From assembly GCA_015709695.1 (NCBI GenBank), contig CP054183.1, forward strand, positions 310,001-374,000: a stretch of DNA of 64,000 nucleotides. Reading direction: 5' to 3'. Position 1 is the first letter of the stretch, and each line of letters opens with the position of its first letter. Under the pieces are notes generated by a model that made no database searches, was not told where the DNA came from, and saw only the letters and a program-made list of their open reading frames with translations. Below, piece after piece: positions 42,579 through 51,243 of this stretch. Made by a program: the position numbers and the translations under genes. This stretch comes from Gammaproteobacteria bacterium. GTDB taxonomy: Bacteria > Pseudomonadota > Gammaproteobacteria > Steroidobacterales > GCA-2729495.

Positions 42579-44969
42579 TCAGGATGCGGCCTTGTAGTCG
42601 CGCGCAGGCCGGAAGGTCATGGCGGAGAGCTCGGGCGCACCGTAGGAACATGCCACGCGTTCGGCCGGCGGGTCGCGGTAGAGGGTGGTGCGCTGCCGCG
42701 GCTGGCGACCGATGCCGCGGATCAGGGCATCCATGCGCTCGGGCGGCAGCTCCTGGCCGTGGGCGGCGCCGGCGGCGCGCGAGATGGATTCGTTCATGAG
42801 TGTGCCGCCGAGGTCGTTGACCCCGGCCTGCAGCACCTGCGCGGCGCCGCTCTCGCCGAGCTTGGTCCACGAGGCCTGGATGTTGGGGATCAGCGGGTGC
42901 AGCACGAGGCGCGACACGGCGTGCATGAGGCGCGCCTCGCGCCAGGTCGGGCCCGGGCGGGCACGGCCGCGCCGGTACAGCGGCGCCTCCATGTGCACGA
43001 AGGGCAGCGGCACGAATTCGGTGAAGCCGCCGCTCTGCTGCTGCAGGTCGCGGATCGCCAGCAGGTGCCGTGCCCAGTGTCGCGGCGCCTCGAGGTGGCC
43101 GAACATGATGGTGGCGGTGGTGCGCAGGCCGATGCGGTGCGCGGTGGCCACCACGTTCAGCCACTGCAGGGTATTGACCTTGTCGGGGCAGATCTGCCGG
43201 CGGACCTCGTCGTCGAGGATCTCGGCGGCGGTGCCGGGCAGCGTGCCGAGCCCCGCCTCCTTCAGCTGGCGCAGGAAGCTGTCGATGCCGAGGCCGAGGG
43301 TGCGCGCCCCCTGCGTCACTTCCAGCGGCGAGAAGGCGTGCACGTGGATGCCGGGGGCCGCTTCCTTCACGGTGCGCAGCACGTCGAGGTAGGTCTGGCC
43401 GGTGAAGGCCGGGTGGATGCCGCCCTGCAGGCATACCTCGGTGGCACCGCGCGCCCAGGCCTCGGCCGCCCGCCGGCCGATCTCGGCGAGGTCGAGCACG
43501 TAGGGGGCACCGCGCAGGTCCTCGTCCGCCTTGCCCTTGGCGAAGGCGCAGAACTGGCACTTGTAGGCGCAGAGGTTGGTGTAGTTGATGTTGCGGTTGA
43601 CGACGTAGGTCACCGTGTCGCCGCAGGCCGCGGCGCGCAGCGCATCGGCGGCCGCGCAGAGGCGGTCGGCATCCTCGCCCCGCGCCGCGAACAGGCGCTC
43701 GATGTCCTGCTGTTCGAGTCGTTTGCCATCCTGCGCGCGGGCCACGGCAGCGGCGAGGGCGCGGTCGGCGAAGCCGCCGGCAGCGGTGCGCGCCGCCGGT
43801 GGTCGTGACTGGCTGTTGCCCGCGGCCCAGTCGTCGTCGCGGGCGAGGCCTTCGGCATCGGCATGGCGCAGCAGCGCGGTGACGAGGCCCGCATCCAGCC
43901 AGCGGGCGCGATCACGCACGTAGGCGGGGTAGAGCGTGAGCCGCTCGACCAGCGTCTTGCCCGCGGCGGCGGTCTGGCCTGCCAGGGCCGCGAGCTGCGG
44001 CCAGGGGGACTCGGGATTGACGTGGTCGGGAGTCACCGGCGAGACGCCACCCCAGTCGTTGATGCCGGCGGCGATGAGCTCGCCGAGCCGGCCCTCGTTG
44101 AGGTTCGGCGGCGCCTGGATGTTCATGTCGGGACCAAACAGCAGGCGGGCCACGGCGATGGTCCACTGCAGTTCCGCGAAGGGCGGCGCCGGGGCATCGG
44201 CCAGCTTCGTGCCCGGCTTGGGCACGAAGTTCTGGATGATGATCTCCTGCAGGTGGCCGTGGCGCCGATGGCTGTCGCGCAGCGCCAGCAGACCCTCGAT
44301 GCGCTCGTGCCGGGTTTCGCCGATGCCGATGAGCAGGCCGGAAGTGAGGGCGACGCCGGCGGCACCGGCATCGTCGATGGCCCTGAGCCGCACGGCCGGC
44401 AACTTGTCCGGCGAGCCGAAGTGCGGGCCGCCGCGCGCGGCGAGCCTCGGGCTGGCGGACTCCAGCATGATGCCCATCGACGGCGCCACCGCGCGCAGCG
44501 TGCGGTAGTCGTCCGCGGTCAGCACGCCGGGGTTCAGGTGCGGCAGCAGGCCGGTTTCCCCGAGGACACGCGCGGCCATGGCGCGCAGGTAGGCCAGCGT
44601 CGAGGAATAGCCGAGCGCCGTGAGCGCGTCGCGGGCTGCGCGATAGCGCAGCTCCGGCTTGTCGCCGAGCGTGAACAGCGCCTCGCGGCAGCCCTGCGCC
44701 TGGCCTGCCCTGGCGATCGCCAGCACCGCGTCGGGATCGAGATAGGCCGCCTGCAGGCGCCGTGGCGTCTTGGCGTAGGTGCAGTAGTGGCAGACGTCAC
44801 GGCAGAGCTCGGTCAGCGGGATGAAGACCTTGCGCGAGTACGTGATCACCGCGCCGTGCCCGGCATCGCGGCATGCCGCCGCGGCCGCGAGGAGTTCGGG
44901 CAACGGCATGGCCGCCGCGCGGGCGGCGGCCTGCTCGCCGTCGAGTTGTTGCCAGTCTGTCATGGTCAT
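42579..44969 (-). CDS. fbiC: FO synthase, CofG-CofH fusion (FbiC type)
   Basis: 796 residues. Residues 56-63 CRDVCHYC form the radical-SAM cluster site of the CofG half, and CAYKCQFC near residue 470 that of the CofH half, so both CX3CX2C sites are intact. Conserved pieces include [54 protein letters not shown] and TSSATIMFG-like [17 protein letters not shown]. The enzyme joins tyrosine and a pyrimidine precursor into FO, the chromophore of F420. ATG 44969 overlaps the cofC stop as ATGA (44966-44969). The fused form is typical of actinobacteria and F420-positive proteobacteria. Confidence 0.95.
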   Translation of the reverse strand: MTMTDWQQLDGEQAAARAAAMPLPELLAAAAACRDAGHGAVITYSRKVFIPLTELCRDVCHYCTYAKTPRRLQAAYLDPDAVLAIARAGQAQGCREALFTLGDKPELRYRAARDALTALGYSSTLAYLRAMAARVLGETGLLPHLNPGVLTADDYRTLRAVAPSMGIMLESASPRLAARGGPHFGSPDKLPAVRLRAIDDAGAAGVALTSGLLIGIGETRHERIEGLLALRDSHRRHGHLQEIIIQNFVPKPGTKLADAPAPPFAELQWTIAVARLLFGPDMNIQAPPNLNEGRLGELIAAGINDWGGVSPVTPDHVNPESPWPQLAALAGQTAAAGKTLVERLTLYPAYVRDRARWLDAGLVTALLRHADAEGLARDDDWAAGNSQSRPPAARTAAGGFADRALAAAVARAQDGKRLEQQDIERLFAARGEDADRLCAAADALRAAACGDTVTYVVNRNINYTNLCAYKCQFCAFAKGKADEDLRGAPYVLDLAEIGRRAAEAWARGATEVCLQGGIHPAFTGQTYLDVLRTVKEAAPGIHVHAFSPLEVTQGARTLGLGIDSFLRQLKEAGLGTLPGTAAEILDDEVRRQICPDKVNTLQWLNVVATAHRIGLRTTATIMFGHLEAPRHWARHLLAIRDLQQQSGGFTEFVPLPFVHMEAPLYRRGRARPGPTWREARLMHAVSRLVLHPLIPNIQASWTKLGESGAAQVLQAGVNDLGGTLMNESISRAAGAAHGQELPPERMDALIRGIGRQPRQRTTLYRDPPAERVACSYGAPELSAMTFRPARDYKAAS

Positions 44970-45637
44970 CGCTGTCTTCGGCCGCCCGCCCGCAGGCGTG
45001 CGCAGATGCCGGCCTGTTCGAGGTACTGGCGCGCAGTGCCGCCGCCAGGCTGCGCGCACAGCCAGCGCACATCATCCTCGGTGTCGAGGTCGCGTGCAAA
45101 GCCGGGCACCGCCACCTGGCGGGCGGCCACTCCGCGCTCCAGCGCGGCCTGCAGGTGCCGGCTTGCGCTGTCCCGCCCGAAGCGGCAGGGGGCCGCGCCG
45201 GGTGGCGTCATCGCCAGGGCATTGGTGCCGCCGTCCGTGGCCGCCGGCACCACGGTGACGCCGGGTCCATGGCCGGCGAGCAGGGCCTCGATGTCGGCTG
45301 GCGCCAGCAGCGGCAGGTCGGCGGGCACGACGACCACGGTGCGCGCACCTTCTGCCGCCAGCAGGGCCATGGCGGCATCCACATTGCCCGAGAGGCCGAG
45401 CGCCGGGTCGTCCGGCAGCCAGCGGCAGGCGGCCGACTCGGCCAGTGCGCGGGCCGCGGTATCGCCGGTGACGACCGCCACGGCGTCGATGCCGCGTGCG
45501 GCGCGCGCGGCGTCGATGACACCCTGCGCCAGGCAACGGGCCAGGGTGGCGCGCTCGTCCGCGTCGAGCAGCGCTGCCAGGCGGCTCTTCGCGCCCTCCA
45601 GGGAGCGGATGGGCAGCAGCGCCCAGGTGGCCTTCAT
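44966..45637 (-). CDS. cofC: CofC, guanylyltransferase of F420 side-chain synthesis
   Basis: 223 residues with the nucleotidyltransferase start TWALLPIRSLEGAKSRLAAL, the metal motif VVVPADLPLLAPADIEALL and PATDGGTNALAM-like AATDGGTNALAMTPPGAAP. It activates a three-carbon acid with GTP. Whether the acid is 2-phospholactate, PEP or 3-phosphoglycerate cannot be told from the sequence. It starts 7 bp after cofD. Confidence 0.9.
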   Translation of the reverse strand: MKATWALLPIRSLEGAKSRLAALLDADERATLARCLAQGVIDAARAARGIDAVAVVTGDTAARALAESAACRWLPDDPALGLSGNVDAAMALLAAEGARTVVVVPADLPLLAPADIEALLAGHGPGVTVVPAATDGGTNALAMTPPGAAPCRFGRDSASRHLQAALERGVAARQVAVPGFARDLDTEDDVRWLCAQPGGGTARQYLEQAGICARLRAGGRRQR

Positions 45638-45644
45638 GTGCCGG

Positions 45645-46619
45645 TCACGGGCGGCGCAGCGTGCCGGCGAAATCCAGGGCGAAGCGCGCCAGCTCCACGC
45701 GGTCTTGCAGCGAGCGCATCACCGTCGACGTGGTGACGGCGCGGATGCCGAGGGCCTCGACCGCGGCCACCTCGGCTGCATCGGCCTGGTCGAGGACCAG
45801 GCCATCGACCAGGCCCTGGTAGTGGCGGGCGATGCCTGCCTGGTTCACCGCCATGCCCAGCTCCGCCATGATCTTCGCGGTCGGGCCCTTGATGGCCTGC
45901 CCGGCGACGATCGGCGAGATGGCCACGCGCGCGACAGGGCTGCGGCCGATTTCGGCGCGCAGTGCCGGGATGGCCAGGATCGGATCGATGCTGAGCCAGG
46001 GATTGGAAGGCGCGATGAGGATGGCGCGCAGCCCGGGATCCCCGAGCGCCGCCATCGCCGTGGCCGGGGGCACCGCCTCGGCGGCACCGGCGAAGCGCAC
46101 GGCACTCACCACCGGCTGCGCGGCGCGGCGCACGAAGTAATCCTGGAAGGCGAGCACGCCCGCATCCGTCACCACCCGGGTCTGCACGCGGCTGTCGCTG
46201 GCCGGCACGATGCGGCTGCCGATGCCGAGGCGCTGGCAGGTCTCGCGCGTGATCGTCGAGAGCGCGTCGCCGGCCTCCAGGCGCCGGCTGCGCTCGACAT
46301 GGGTGGCGAGGTCGCGGTCGCCGAGGCGGAACCAGGTCTCGCCGCCGAGTCGCGCCATCTCCGCCATGAAGTTCCAGGTCTCGTCGCCGCGGCCCCAGCC
46401 GGTTTCGGTGTTGACGAGGCCGGAGAGCGTGTAAACGAGGGTGTCGATGTCGGGCGAGATGGCGAGCCCGAGGTGGCGGAAGTCGTCGCCGATGTTGGCG
46501 ATGACGGTGAGTGCGCCCGGCGGCAGCAGACGATGCAGGCCGAGCGCCAGCTTGGCGCCGCCGATGCCGCCGGAGAGGAGCACCACGCTGTCGGTCGCGG
46601 CCGGCTTCGGTGTCTTCAT
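45645..46619 (-). CDS. cofD: CofD, 2-phospho-L-lactate transferase
   Basis: 324 residues; typical features are VVLLSGGIGGAKLALGLHRL at the start, ANIGDDFRHLGLAISPDIDT, LVYTLSGLVNTETGWGRGDE and ILIAPSNPWLSIDPILAI. The enzyme transfers the activated side chain to FO, giving F420-0. It overlaps nothing; gaps to cofE and cofC are 3 and 7 bp, so the operon is tightly packed. Confidence 0.95.
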   Translation of the reverse strand: MKTPKPAATDSVVLLSGGIGGAKLALGLHRLLPPGALTVIANIGDDFRHLGLAISPDIDTLVYTLSGLVNTETGWGRGDETWNFMAEMARLGGETWFRLGDRDLATHVERSRRLEAGDALSTITRETCQRLGIGSRIVPASDSRVQTRVVTDAGVLAFQDYFVRRAAQPVVSAVRFAGAAEAVPPATAMAALGDPGLRAILIAPSNPWLSIDPILAIPALRAEIGRSPVARVAISPIVAGQAIKGPTAKIMAELGMAVNQAGIARHYQGLVDGLVLDQADAAEVAAVEALGIRAVTTSTVMRSLQDRVELARFALDFAGTLRRP

Positions 46620-46622
46620 GGC

Positions 46623-47387
46623 TCAGCGGAACAGGTCTTCGGCGCGCGGCCGCAGCACCGCCCGCGCCGGCAGGTCTTCGCCACCGCCGCCTGCGCCGCG
46701 GATGAGCACCACGGGCGTGCCCTCGGCGGCCTCGCCCATCACCAGCACCGCTGCCGCCGCGAGGCTGTCCGCCGGCGCGATCTCGCTGACCTGCAACGGC
46801 CGCCCGGCGAGGTCGCGGCGGCCGCGCAGGTCGGTGAACGGCGCCACGCCCGCCGTGCCGATGGCAATGCCGACGGTGCCGCGGCGCCAGGCGCGGCCGA
46901 CGCTGTCGGTGATGACGATGCCGAGGGCCGCGCCGCTGGATCGCTGCAGTGCCTGGCGCAATCGTGCCGCGGAGGCATCCGGGTCCTCGGGCAGCAGCAG
47001 CACGCTCTCCTCGTCGCCGCCGAGATTGGAGCGGTCGATTCCTGCGTTGGCCAGCACGATGCCGAGACGGTGCTCGGCGATGAGCAGGTCGGGCCGGGTG
47101 CGCAGGACCTCGCGTGATTCCTGCAGGATCAGCTCGACGAGGCGCGGGTCCTTGCGCGTCTCCACGGCCAGCGCCTGCGCGCCTGCCGAGGGTTGCACAT
47201 CGGCGAGGCGCCGCAGGCGGCCCTCGGCCTTGGAGACGATCTTCTGCGTCACGGCCAGCACGTCGCCGTCGGCGAGCACCAGCCCGGCGTGGTCGAGCGC
47301 CGCGGCGATCAGCGACGCCAGGTCGTCGCCGGGACGGATGGCCGGCAGGCCGGGCAGCGGCGTGAGGGAGAGCGCGGGGACGATCAT
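46623..47387 (-). CDS. cofE: CofE, F420-0:gamma-L-glutamyl ligase
   Basis: 254 residues beginning MIVPALSLTPLPGLPAIRPG, followed by GDVLAVTQKIVSKAEGRLRR, NLGGDEESVLLLPEDPDAS, LGIVITDSVGRAWRRGTVGI and GLRGRRDLAG-like TDLRGRRDLAGRPLQVSE. It adds glutamates to F420-0. No nitroreductase domain (as in FbiB) is fused, and none is adjacent, so a dehydro-F420 route would need an enzyme elsewhere. ATG 47387 is preferred to the overlapping TTG at 47429 because homology begins there. Confidence 0.9.
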   Translation of the reverse strand: MIVPALSLTPLPGLPAIRPGDDLASLIAAALDHAGLVLADGDVLAVTQKIVSKAEGRLRRLADVQPSAGAQALAVETRKDPRLVELILQESREVLRTRPDLLIAEHRLGIVLANAGIDRSNLGGDEESVLLLPEDPDASAARLRQALQRSSGAALGIVITDSVGRAWRRGTVGIAIGTAGVAPFTDLRGRRDLAGRPLQVSEIAPADSLAAAAVLVMGEAAEGTPVVLIRGAGGGGEDLPARAVLRPRAEDLFR

Positions 47388-47425
47388 GCTGGCGACGGCC
47401 GGGCGCCCGCCGGGCGCCGGCAACC

Positions 47426-48103
47426 TCAACGGCCCGCGTGGCCGACGCCGGCGATGCGGATGCCGGCGTGCTCGCTCTTGTAGTGCTTGTTCATGAAGAT
47501 CAGCACCGAGGTCAGCGCCTCCATGGCAGCGGCGTTGGCGAGCGGCCCGGCGTGCCAGGCGCGCAGGCCGGCGCGCTGCGCCAGGCCGATGACGGTCTCG
47601 CGGGCCTCGGCCCTGTCGCCGGCGACCAGCACGTCGCAGCCGGGATCGCCGTCGGCGGCGAGCACGTCGGCGGCCACGTTCTGGAATGCCGAGACCACGG
47701 TGGTCTCGGCGCCGACGATGGACTGCGCGATGAGCGCGGCGCAGCCCTCCGGCGGCAGTTGCACCCGCATGACCTTTGGCGGCACCAGCGGCACGGTGGC
47801 GTCGACGAGGATCTTGCCCTTCAGCGCGCCGCGGATGGCTTCGAGGACGGGCCGCTGGTGGGCGAAGGGCACCGCCAGCACGACGATTTCGGCCGCCGCC
47901 GCCGCCTCCGGGTTGCCATGGCCGCTGACGTTCGTCCCGGGCAGGGCGGCGGCCAGTGTGGCGGCGGCTTCAGCGGCCCGGGCGCCGTCGCGCGAGCCGA
48001 TGTGCACGGCAAGGCCGGCGCGGGCCCAGCGCCGGGCGAGGCCGCCGCCGAGCGAGCCGGTACCGCCGATGACCGCGATGTTGCGAATGGTGCTGGTGTT
48101 CAT
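47426..48103 (-). CDS. npdG: F420-dependent NADP reductase (Fno/NpdG)
   Basis: 225 residues: a Rossmann start IAVIGGTGSLGGGLARRWAR with GSRD selecting NADP (VHIGSRDGARAAEAA), followed by ILVDATVPLVPPKVMRVQLP and VSAFQNVAADVLAADGDPGC. It moves hydride between NADPH and F420, so it supplies reduced F420 for the LLM enzymes. It is the second gene of the operon, 34 bp after the LLM gene. Confidence 0.9.
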   Translation of the reverse strand: MNTSTIRNIAVIGGTGSLGGGLARRWARAGLAVHIGSRDGARAAEAAATLAAALPGTNVSGHGNPEAAAAAEIVVLAVPFAHQRPVLEAIRGALKGKILVDATVPLVPPKVMRVQLPPEGCAALIAQSIVGAETTVVSAFQNVAADVLAADGDPGCDVLVAGDRAEARETVIGLAQRAGLRAWHAGPLANAAAMEALTSVLIFMNKHYKSEHAGIRIAGVGHAGR

Positions 48104-48137
48104 GCCGGCACATTGTAGGCGGGCGGACGCCGTGGCG

Positions 48138-49196
48138 TCACGGCGTCGCGGGCCCTTCGTAGCGCTCGAACGCCGGCAGCACGCGCTCGGCGAGGATCCT
48201 CAGGCCGGCCATGGGCTCGTCGAACAAGCGGATCGACAGCTCCGTCAGGCCGGCGCGCTCGAATGCCCGGAAGCGCTCGATCTGCGCCTCGATGGCGTCG
48301 AGGCCGCCGGCCGAGGAACAGGCGGCGATCAGCCGCTCGACGATCGATTCCGGCACGTCCTCGATCACCCCGGTGCGGGTCCAGAACGCCTTGGCGAAGT
48401 TCTGCCACTTGTCGATGACCAGCTGGCGCTCCTCCGGCGTCACGTAGGGCAGCATGTCGTACTTTGGCGGCAGCAGCTCGCCGCGGAACACCAGCTCGCG
48501 CCGGGCCTCGTACAGGGACTTCTCCCGCTCCTCCTTGATGTGCCAGGCCCAGAAGTTGCCGACGCGGAAATCATCCGCCGGCGTCTTGCGCTCCGCGAGG
48601 CCCTTGCGCAGCGCCTCCATGTGGTGGCCGATCTTCTCCGGCGTGACGTCGCTCATCTGCGTGCCATCGGCGTACCGGCCCGCCATCTCCAGCATCTTCA
48701 TGCCGGTGGAGCAGGTGAATACCCGGGCCGTGGGCGCCTTCTTCCAGGCATGGCGGAAGGGCCGGGTGACCTTGAATACCTCGCCGGGATAGCCCATGCA
48801 CATCTTGCCCGACACCACCGCGCGGGTGATCTCCACCGCCTCGCGCACGCCGCGCACCATGCGCTGCGCCCTGGGGTCGAAGGCGATGCCGCAGGAACTC
48901 ATCACCGAGCCGCCACCACCGATGGCCACCACGGCCCGCCCCTTGCTGAACTCGTTGAGGGTCAGCAGCGCGTTGCCGATCTTCAGCGGCTGCATCTCGT
49001 AGGGACTGATCGCCAGCACGCCGAGGCGGATGCGCCGGGTCGCCAGCGCCGCGGGCACCAGCATCATGAAGGCATCCGGGTTCTGGTGGTAATTCGAATG
49101 CCAGAGGGTGCGGAAGCCGTGGTTCTCCGCGGCGACCGCCAGTTCCGTCACCTGGGCGGCAGTGAGGTCCGGTTCGAGGATGACATCGATCTGCAT
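48138..49196 (-). CDS. LLM-class F420-dependent oxidoreductase, first gene of the F420 operon, 352 aa
   Basis: Luciferase-like protein: MQIDVILEPDLTAAQVTELA, GFRTLWHSNYHQNPDAFMML, RRIRLGVLAISPYEMQPLKI, NALLTLNEFSKGRAVVAIGG and ERAGLTELSIRLFDEPM. ATG 49196 gives the family start. Its position as first gene of the operon that makes and reduces F420 is the best evidence for F420 as its cofactor. It is a paralogue of the LLM protein at 40938. Substrate unknown. Confidence 0.85.
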   Translation of the reverse strand: MQIDVILEPDLTAAQVTELAVAAENHGFRTLWHSNYHQNPDAFMMLVPAALATRRIRLGVLAISPYEMQPLKIGNALLTLNEFSKGRAVVAIGGGGSVMSSCGIAFDPRAQRMVRGVREAVEITRAVVSGKMCMGYPGEVFKVTRPFRHAWKKAPTARVFTCSTGMKMLEMAGRYADGTQMSDVTPEKIGHHMEALRKGLAERKTPADDFRVGNFWAWHIKEEREKSLYEARRELVFRGELLPPKYDMLPYVTPEERQLVIDKWQNFAKAFWTRTGVIEDVPESIVERLIAACSSAGGLDAIEAQIERFRAFERAGLTELSIRLFDEPMAGLRILAERVLPAFERYEGPATP

Positions 49197-49275
49197 GTCG
49201 GCAGTTCCGCGGCCTGCTGGATCGGGCGCAGCATACACGCTGCACGCACCGGGCAGGAGCTGGCGCCGCCGCGCC

Positions 49276-49656
49276 TCAGGCCAGCCTGCGGAAGCCGAGG
49301 AACAATCCCAGCCAGAGCGCCGTGCGGAAGCTCATGGCGCCCACGCTCTGCATCGCGACCTCGTCGCTGGTGAAGTGGAACCAGACGACGACACCGAGCA
49401 TCACGGCGTTGGCGAGGAAGATCAGCCAGGCGCCGTTGCGGGCGGCGGCGGCACTGTTCCAGCCGGCCACCCCGGTTGCCACGTAGGCAAGCCCCATGAT
49501 GGCGTTGTAAGTCAGCAGTGGCATGAACACCGTGTAGCCGGGATCGCGCAGGCCCAGCAGGGCGCTGCCGCCGGCTGCCAGCGTGACCAGGCCGAAGACG
49601 ATGGCCAGCAGCGCGAGGGCGCGCTGCGGGCGGGCACGCTGCATCAGTGTGCTCAT
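49276..49656 (-). CDS. four-helix membrane protein, 126 aa
   Basis: Four predicted helices: ALALLAIVFGLVTLAAGGSA, YTVFMPLLTYNAIMGLAYVA, ARNGAWLIFLANAVMLGVVV and the last FRTALWLGLFLGFRR. No family was recognised with confidence. It may be a small DUF-type inner-membrane protein. The ATG at 49656 has no strong Shine-Dalgarno. It is 79 bp upstream of the F420 operon on the same strand. Confidence 0.6.
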   Translation of the reverse strand: MSTLMQRARPQRALALLAIVFGLVTLAAGGSALLGLRDPGYTVFMPLLTYNAIMGLAYVATGVAGWNSAAAARNGAWLIFLANAVMLGVVVWFHFTSDEVAMQSVGAMSFRTALWLGLFLGFRRLA

Positions 49657-49742
49657 GCGGGCGATTGTCGGCCGGTCCTGCCATGGCCTGCAAGGCGGCG
49701 GCTGCTATGCTGGAGCATCGGCCTGGTCAGCTGGTGGACATC

Positions 49743-50243
49743 ATGGGAATGGAGGGATTGCTCTGGGCGGCCGCGCTGCTGCTGGTTGCGCTCGGACTTG
49801 CCGGACTGGTGCTGCCGGCGCTGCCGGGCATTCCGCTGCTGTTCCTCGGCCTGGTTGCCGCAGCCTGGGCCGAGGGCTTCGCGCATGTCGGCGCCGGCAC
49901 CATTGCCGTGCTGGCACTGCTGGCGCTGCTCGCCTGGGGTGCGGATTTCGCCGCGGTCGCCTTCGGTGCGCGCCGCTTTGGCGCCACGCCGCGGGCCGCC
50001 TGGGGTGCGGCGGCCGGGATGCTCGTCGGGCTGTTCTTCGGGCTGCCCGGCATCCTGCTCGGGCCGTTCCTCGGCGCGATGCTCGGCGAGCTGCTGGGCA
50101 ACCGCTCGCTGCGTCAGGCGGGACTGGCGAGCCTGGGCGCCACGCTCGGCCTCGCCTTCGGCGCCGCGGTGAAGATGGCGCTCGCCTTCGTCATGCTCGG
50201 CATCTTCCTGGTGGCACGCTTCAGCAGCGGCAATGGTGCCTGA
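49743..50243 (+). CDS. DUF456 membrane protein, 166 aa
   Basis: DUF456 pattern: LLVALGLAGLVLPALPGIPL, ADFAAVAFGARRFGATPRAA, GMLVGLFFGLPGILLGPFLG and LGEL, with repeated Gly-rich helices. ATG 49743 begins at the membrane start; an upstream extension lacks homology. The 3' end at 50243 runs straight into the palindrome described below. Confidence 0.85.
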   Translation: MGMEGLLWAAALLLVALGLAGLVLPALPGIPLLFLGLVAAAWAEGFAHVGAGTIAVLALLALLAWGADFAAVAFGARRFGATPRAAWGAAAGMLVGLFFGLPGILLGPFLGAMLGELLGNRSLRQAGLASLGATLGLAFGAAVKMALAFVMLGIFLVARFSSGNGA

Positions 50244-50257
50244 CAGGAAAAGGTGCC

Positions 50258-50377
50258 AAAGGAAAAGGTGCCGGAAAAGGTGCCTCAAAGGAAAAGGTGC
50301 CTGACATATTTTCCGTTTACGGAAAATATGTCAGGCACCTTTTCCTTTGAGGCACCTTTTCCGGCACCTTTTCCTTT
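50258..50377. repeat. 120-bp palindrome, 58-bp perfect arms with 4-nt loop
   Basis: Left arm 50258-50315 and right arm 50320-50377 are perfect reverse complements around the loop TTTA (50316-50319). The arms are built of direct repeats of GGAAAAGGTGCC (50246-50257, 50261-50272, 50273-50284, 50290-50301) and an inner ACATATTTTCCG. It fills the gap between the convergent DUF456 and BI-1 genes and would fold into an exceptionally long RNA hairpin in either direction. It may act as a bidirectional terminator, a REP-like element, or both. No transposase is adjacent. Confidence 0.9.
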
Positions 50378-50412
50378 TTCCTTTGTTGCGGCGCCTTTCC
50401 GTCGTGGCAGGC

Positions 50413-51126
50413 TCAGTCGTCGCCCATGCCGAGCAGGGCCAGCAGGTTGACGAAAATGTTGTAGATGCTGACGTAGAGGCTCACGGTGGCGAGGATGTAG
50501 TTGTCCTGGCCGCCGTGGATGATGGCACTGGTCTCGTGGAGGATCATGCCGGCCATGAGGATGACCACACCCGCGGAGATCGCCATCTGGAAAGCCGACA
50601 GGTCGACGAACAGGCCGACGAGGATCACGCCGAGCAGGCCGAAGAGACCGACCGTGAGGAAGCTGCCCATGAAGCCCATGTCGCGGCGTGACCTGATGGT
50701 GTAGGCGCTGAGGCCGGCGAACAGCAGGCCGGTCACGCCGAGGCTGGTCATCACCAGCTCGCCGCCATTCGGCACCGCGCGCAGGTAGGCGCTGAGCAGC
50801 GGGCCGAGCGTCAGGCCCATGAAGCCGGTCAGGGCGAATACCGCGGCGATACCCGCGGCCGAGTTGCGCAGCCGGAAGGTGAGGAACAGCAGGCCGAAGT
50901 ACCCCACCAGCGTGACGATGGGCCCGAGGTAGGGCATGCCGACCGCCATGGCGACGCCGGCCATCGCCGCGCTGAAGAGCAGCGTGGCGGCCAGCAGCAT
51001 GTAGGTGTTGCGCAGCACGCGGTTGGTTGCCAGTTCCGATGGCCTGGCAACGGCGCCTCCGGTGAAGCTGCCACCAGGGCCGCTGCGATCACCTGTCACC
51101 ACCCGCAATCCGCGCTCGTCCGCCAT
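50413..51126 (-). CDS. Bax inhibitor-1 family (YccA-like) membrane protein, 237 aa
   Basis: Seven helices: LRNTYMLLAATLLFSAAMAG, LGPIVTLVGYFGLLFLTFRL, AAVFALTGFMGLTLGPLLSA, TSLGVTGLLFAGLSAYTIRS, GSFLTVGLFGLLGVILVGLF, FQMAISAGVVILMAGMILHE and the terminal DNYILATVSLYVSIYNIFVN with LLALLGMGDD. The final acidic pair is the usual YccA/YbhL feature. Inner membrane; the family is linked to membrane-protein quality control or calcium leak. Start ATG 51126 follows AAGGAG. Confidence 0.9.
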   Translation of the reverse strand: MADERGLRVVTGDRSGPGGSFTGGAVARPSELATNRVLRNTYMLLAATLLFSAAMAGVAMAVGMPYLGPIVTLVGYFGLLFLTFRLRNSAAGIAAVFALTGFMGLTLGPLLSAYLRAVPNGGELVMTSLGVTGLLFAGLSAYTIRSRRDMGFMGSFLTVGLFGLLGVILVGLFVDLSAFQMAISAGVVILMAGMILHETSAIIHGGQDNYILATVSLYVSIYNIFVNLLALLGMGDD

Positions 51127-51243
51127 GCTGCATCTCCTTCAAGAAAGCCGCTTCGGCTCGCGAGTCATTATGCCGGGCGCGCCGCAGGACTCAAGGACCT
51201 GCGTTATGACATGATCGAAGCTGGCGACGGGGAGCAATGCGGC

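Noticed and set aside
43863-47117. 1084-codon plus-strand open frame across cofC, cofD, cofE and fbiC
   Set aside because: Antisense shadow of genes with clear catalytic motifs; the product has no domain and starts inside fbiC.
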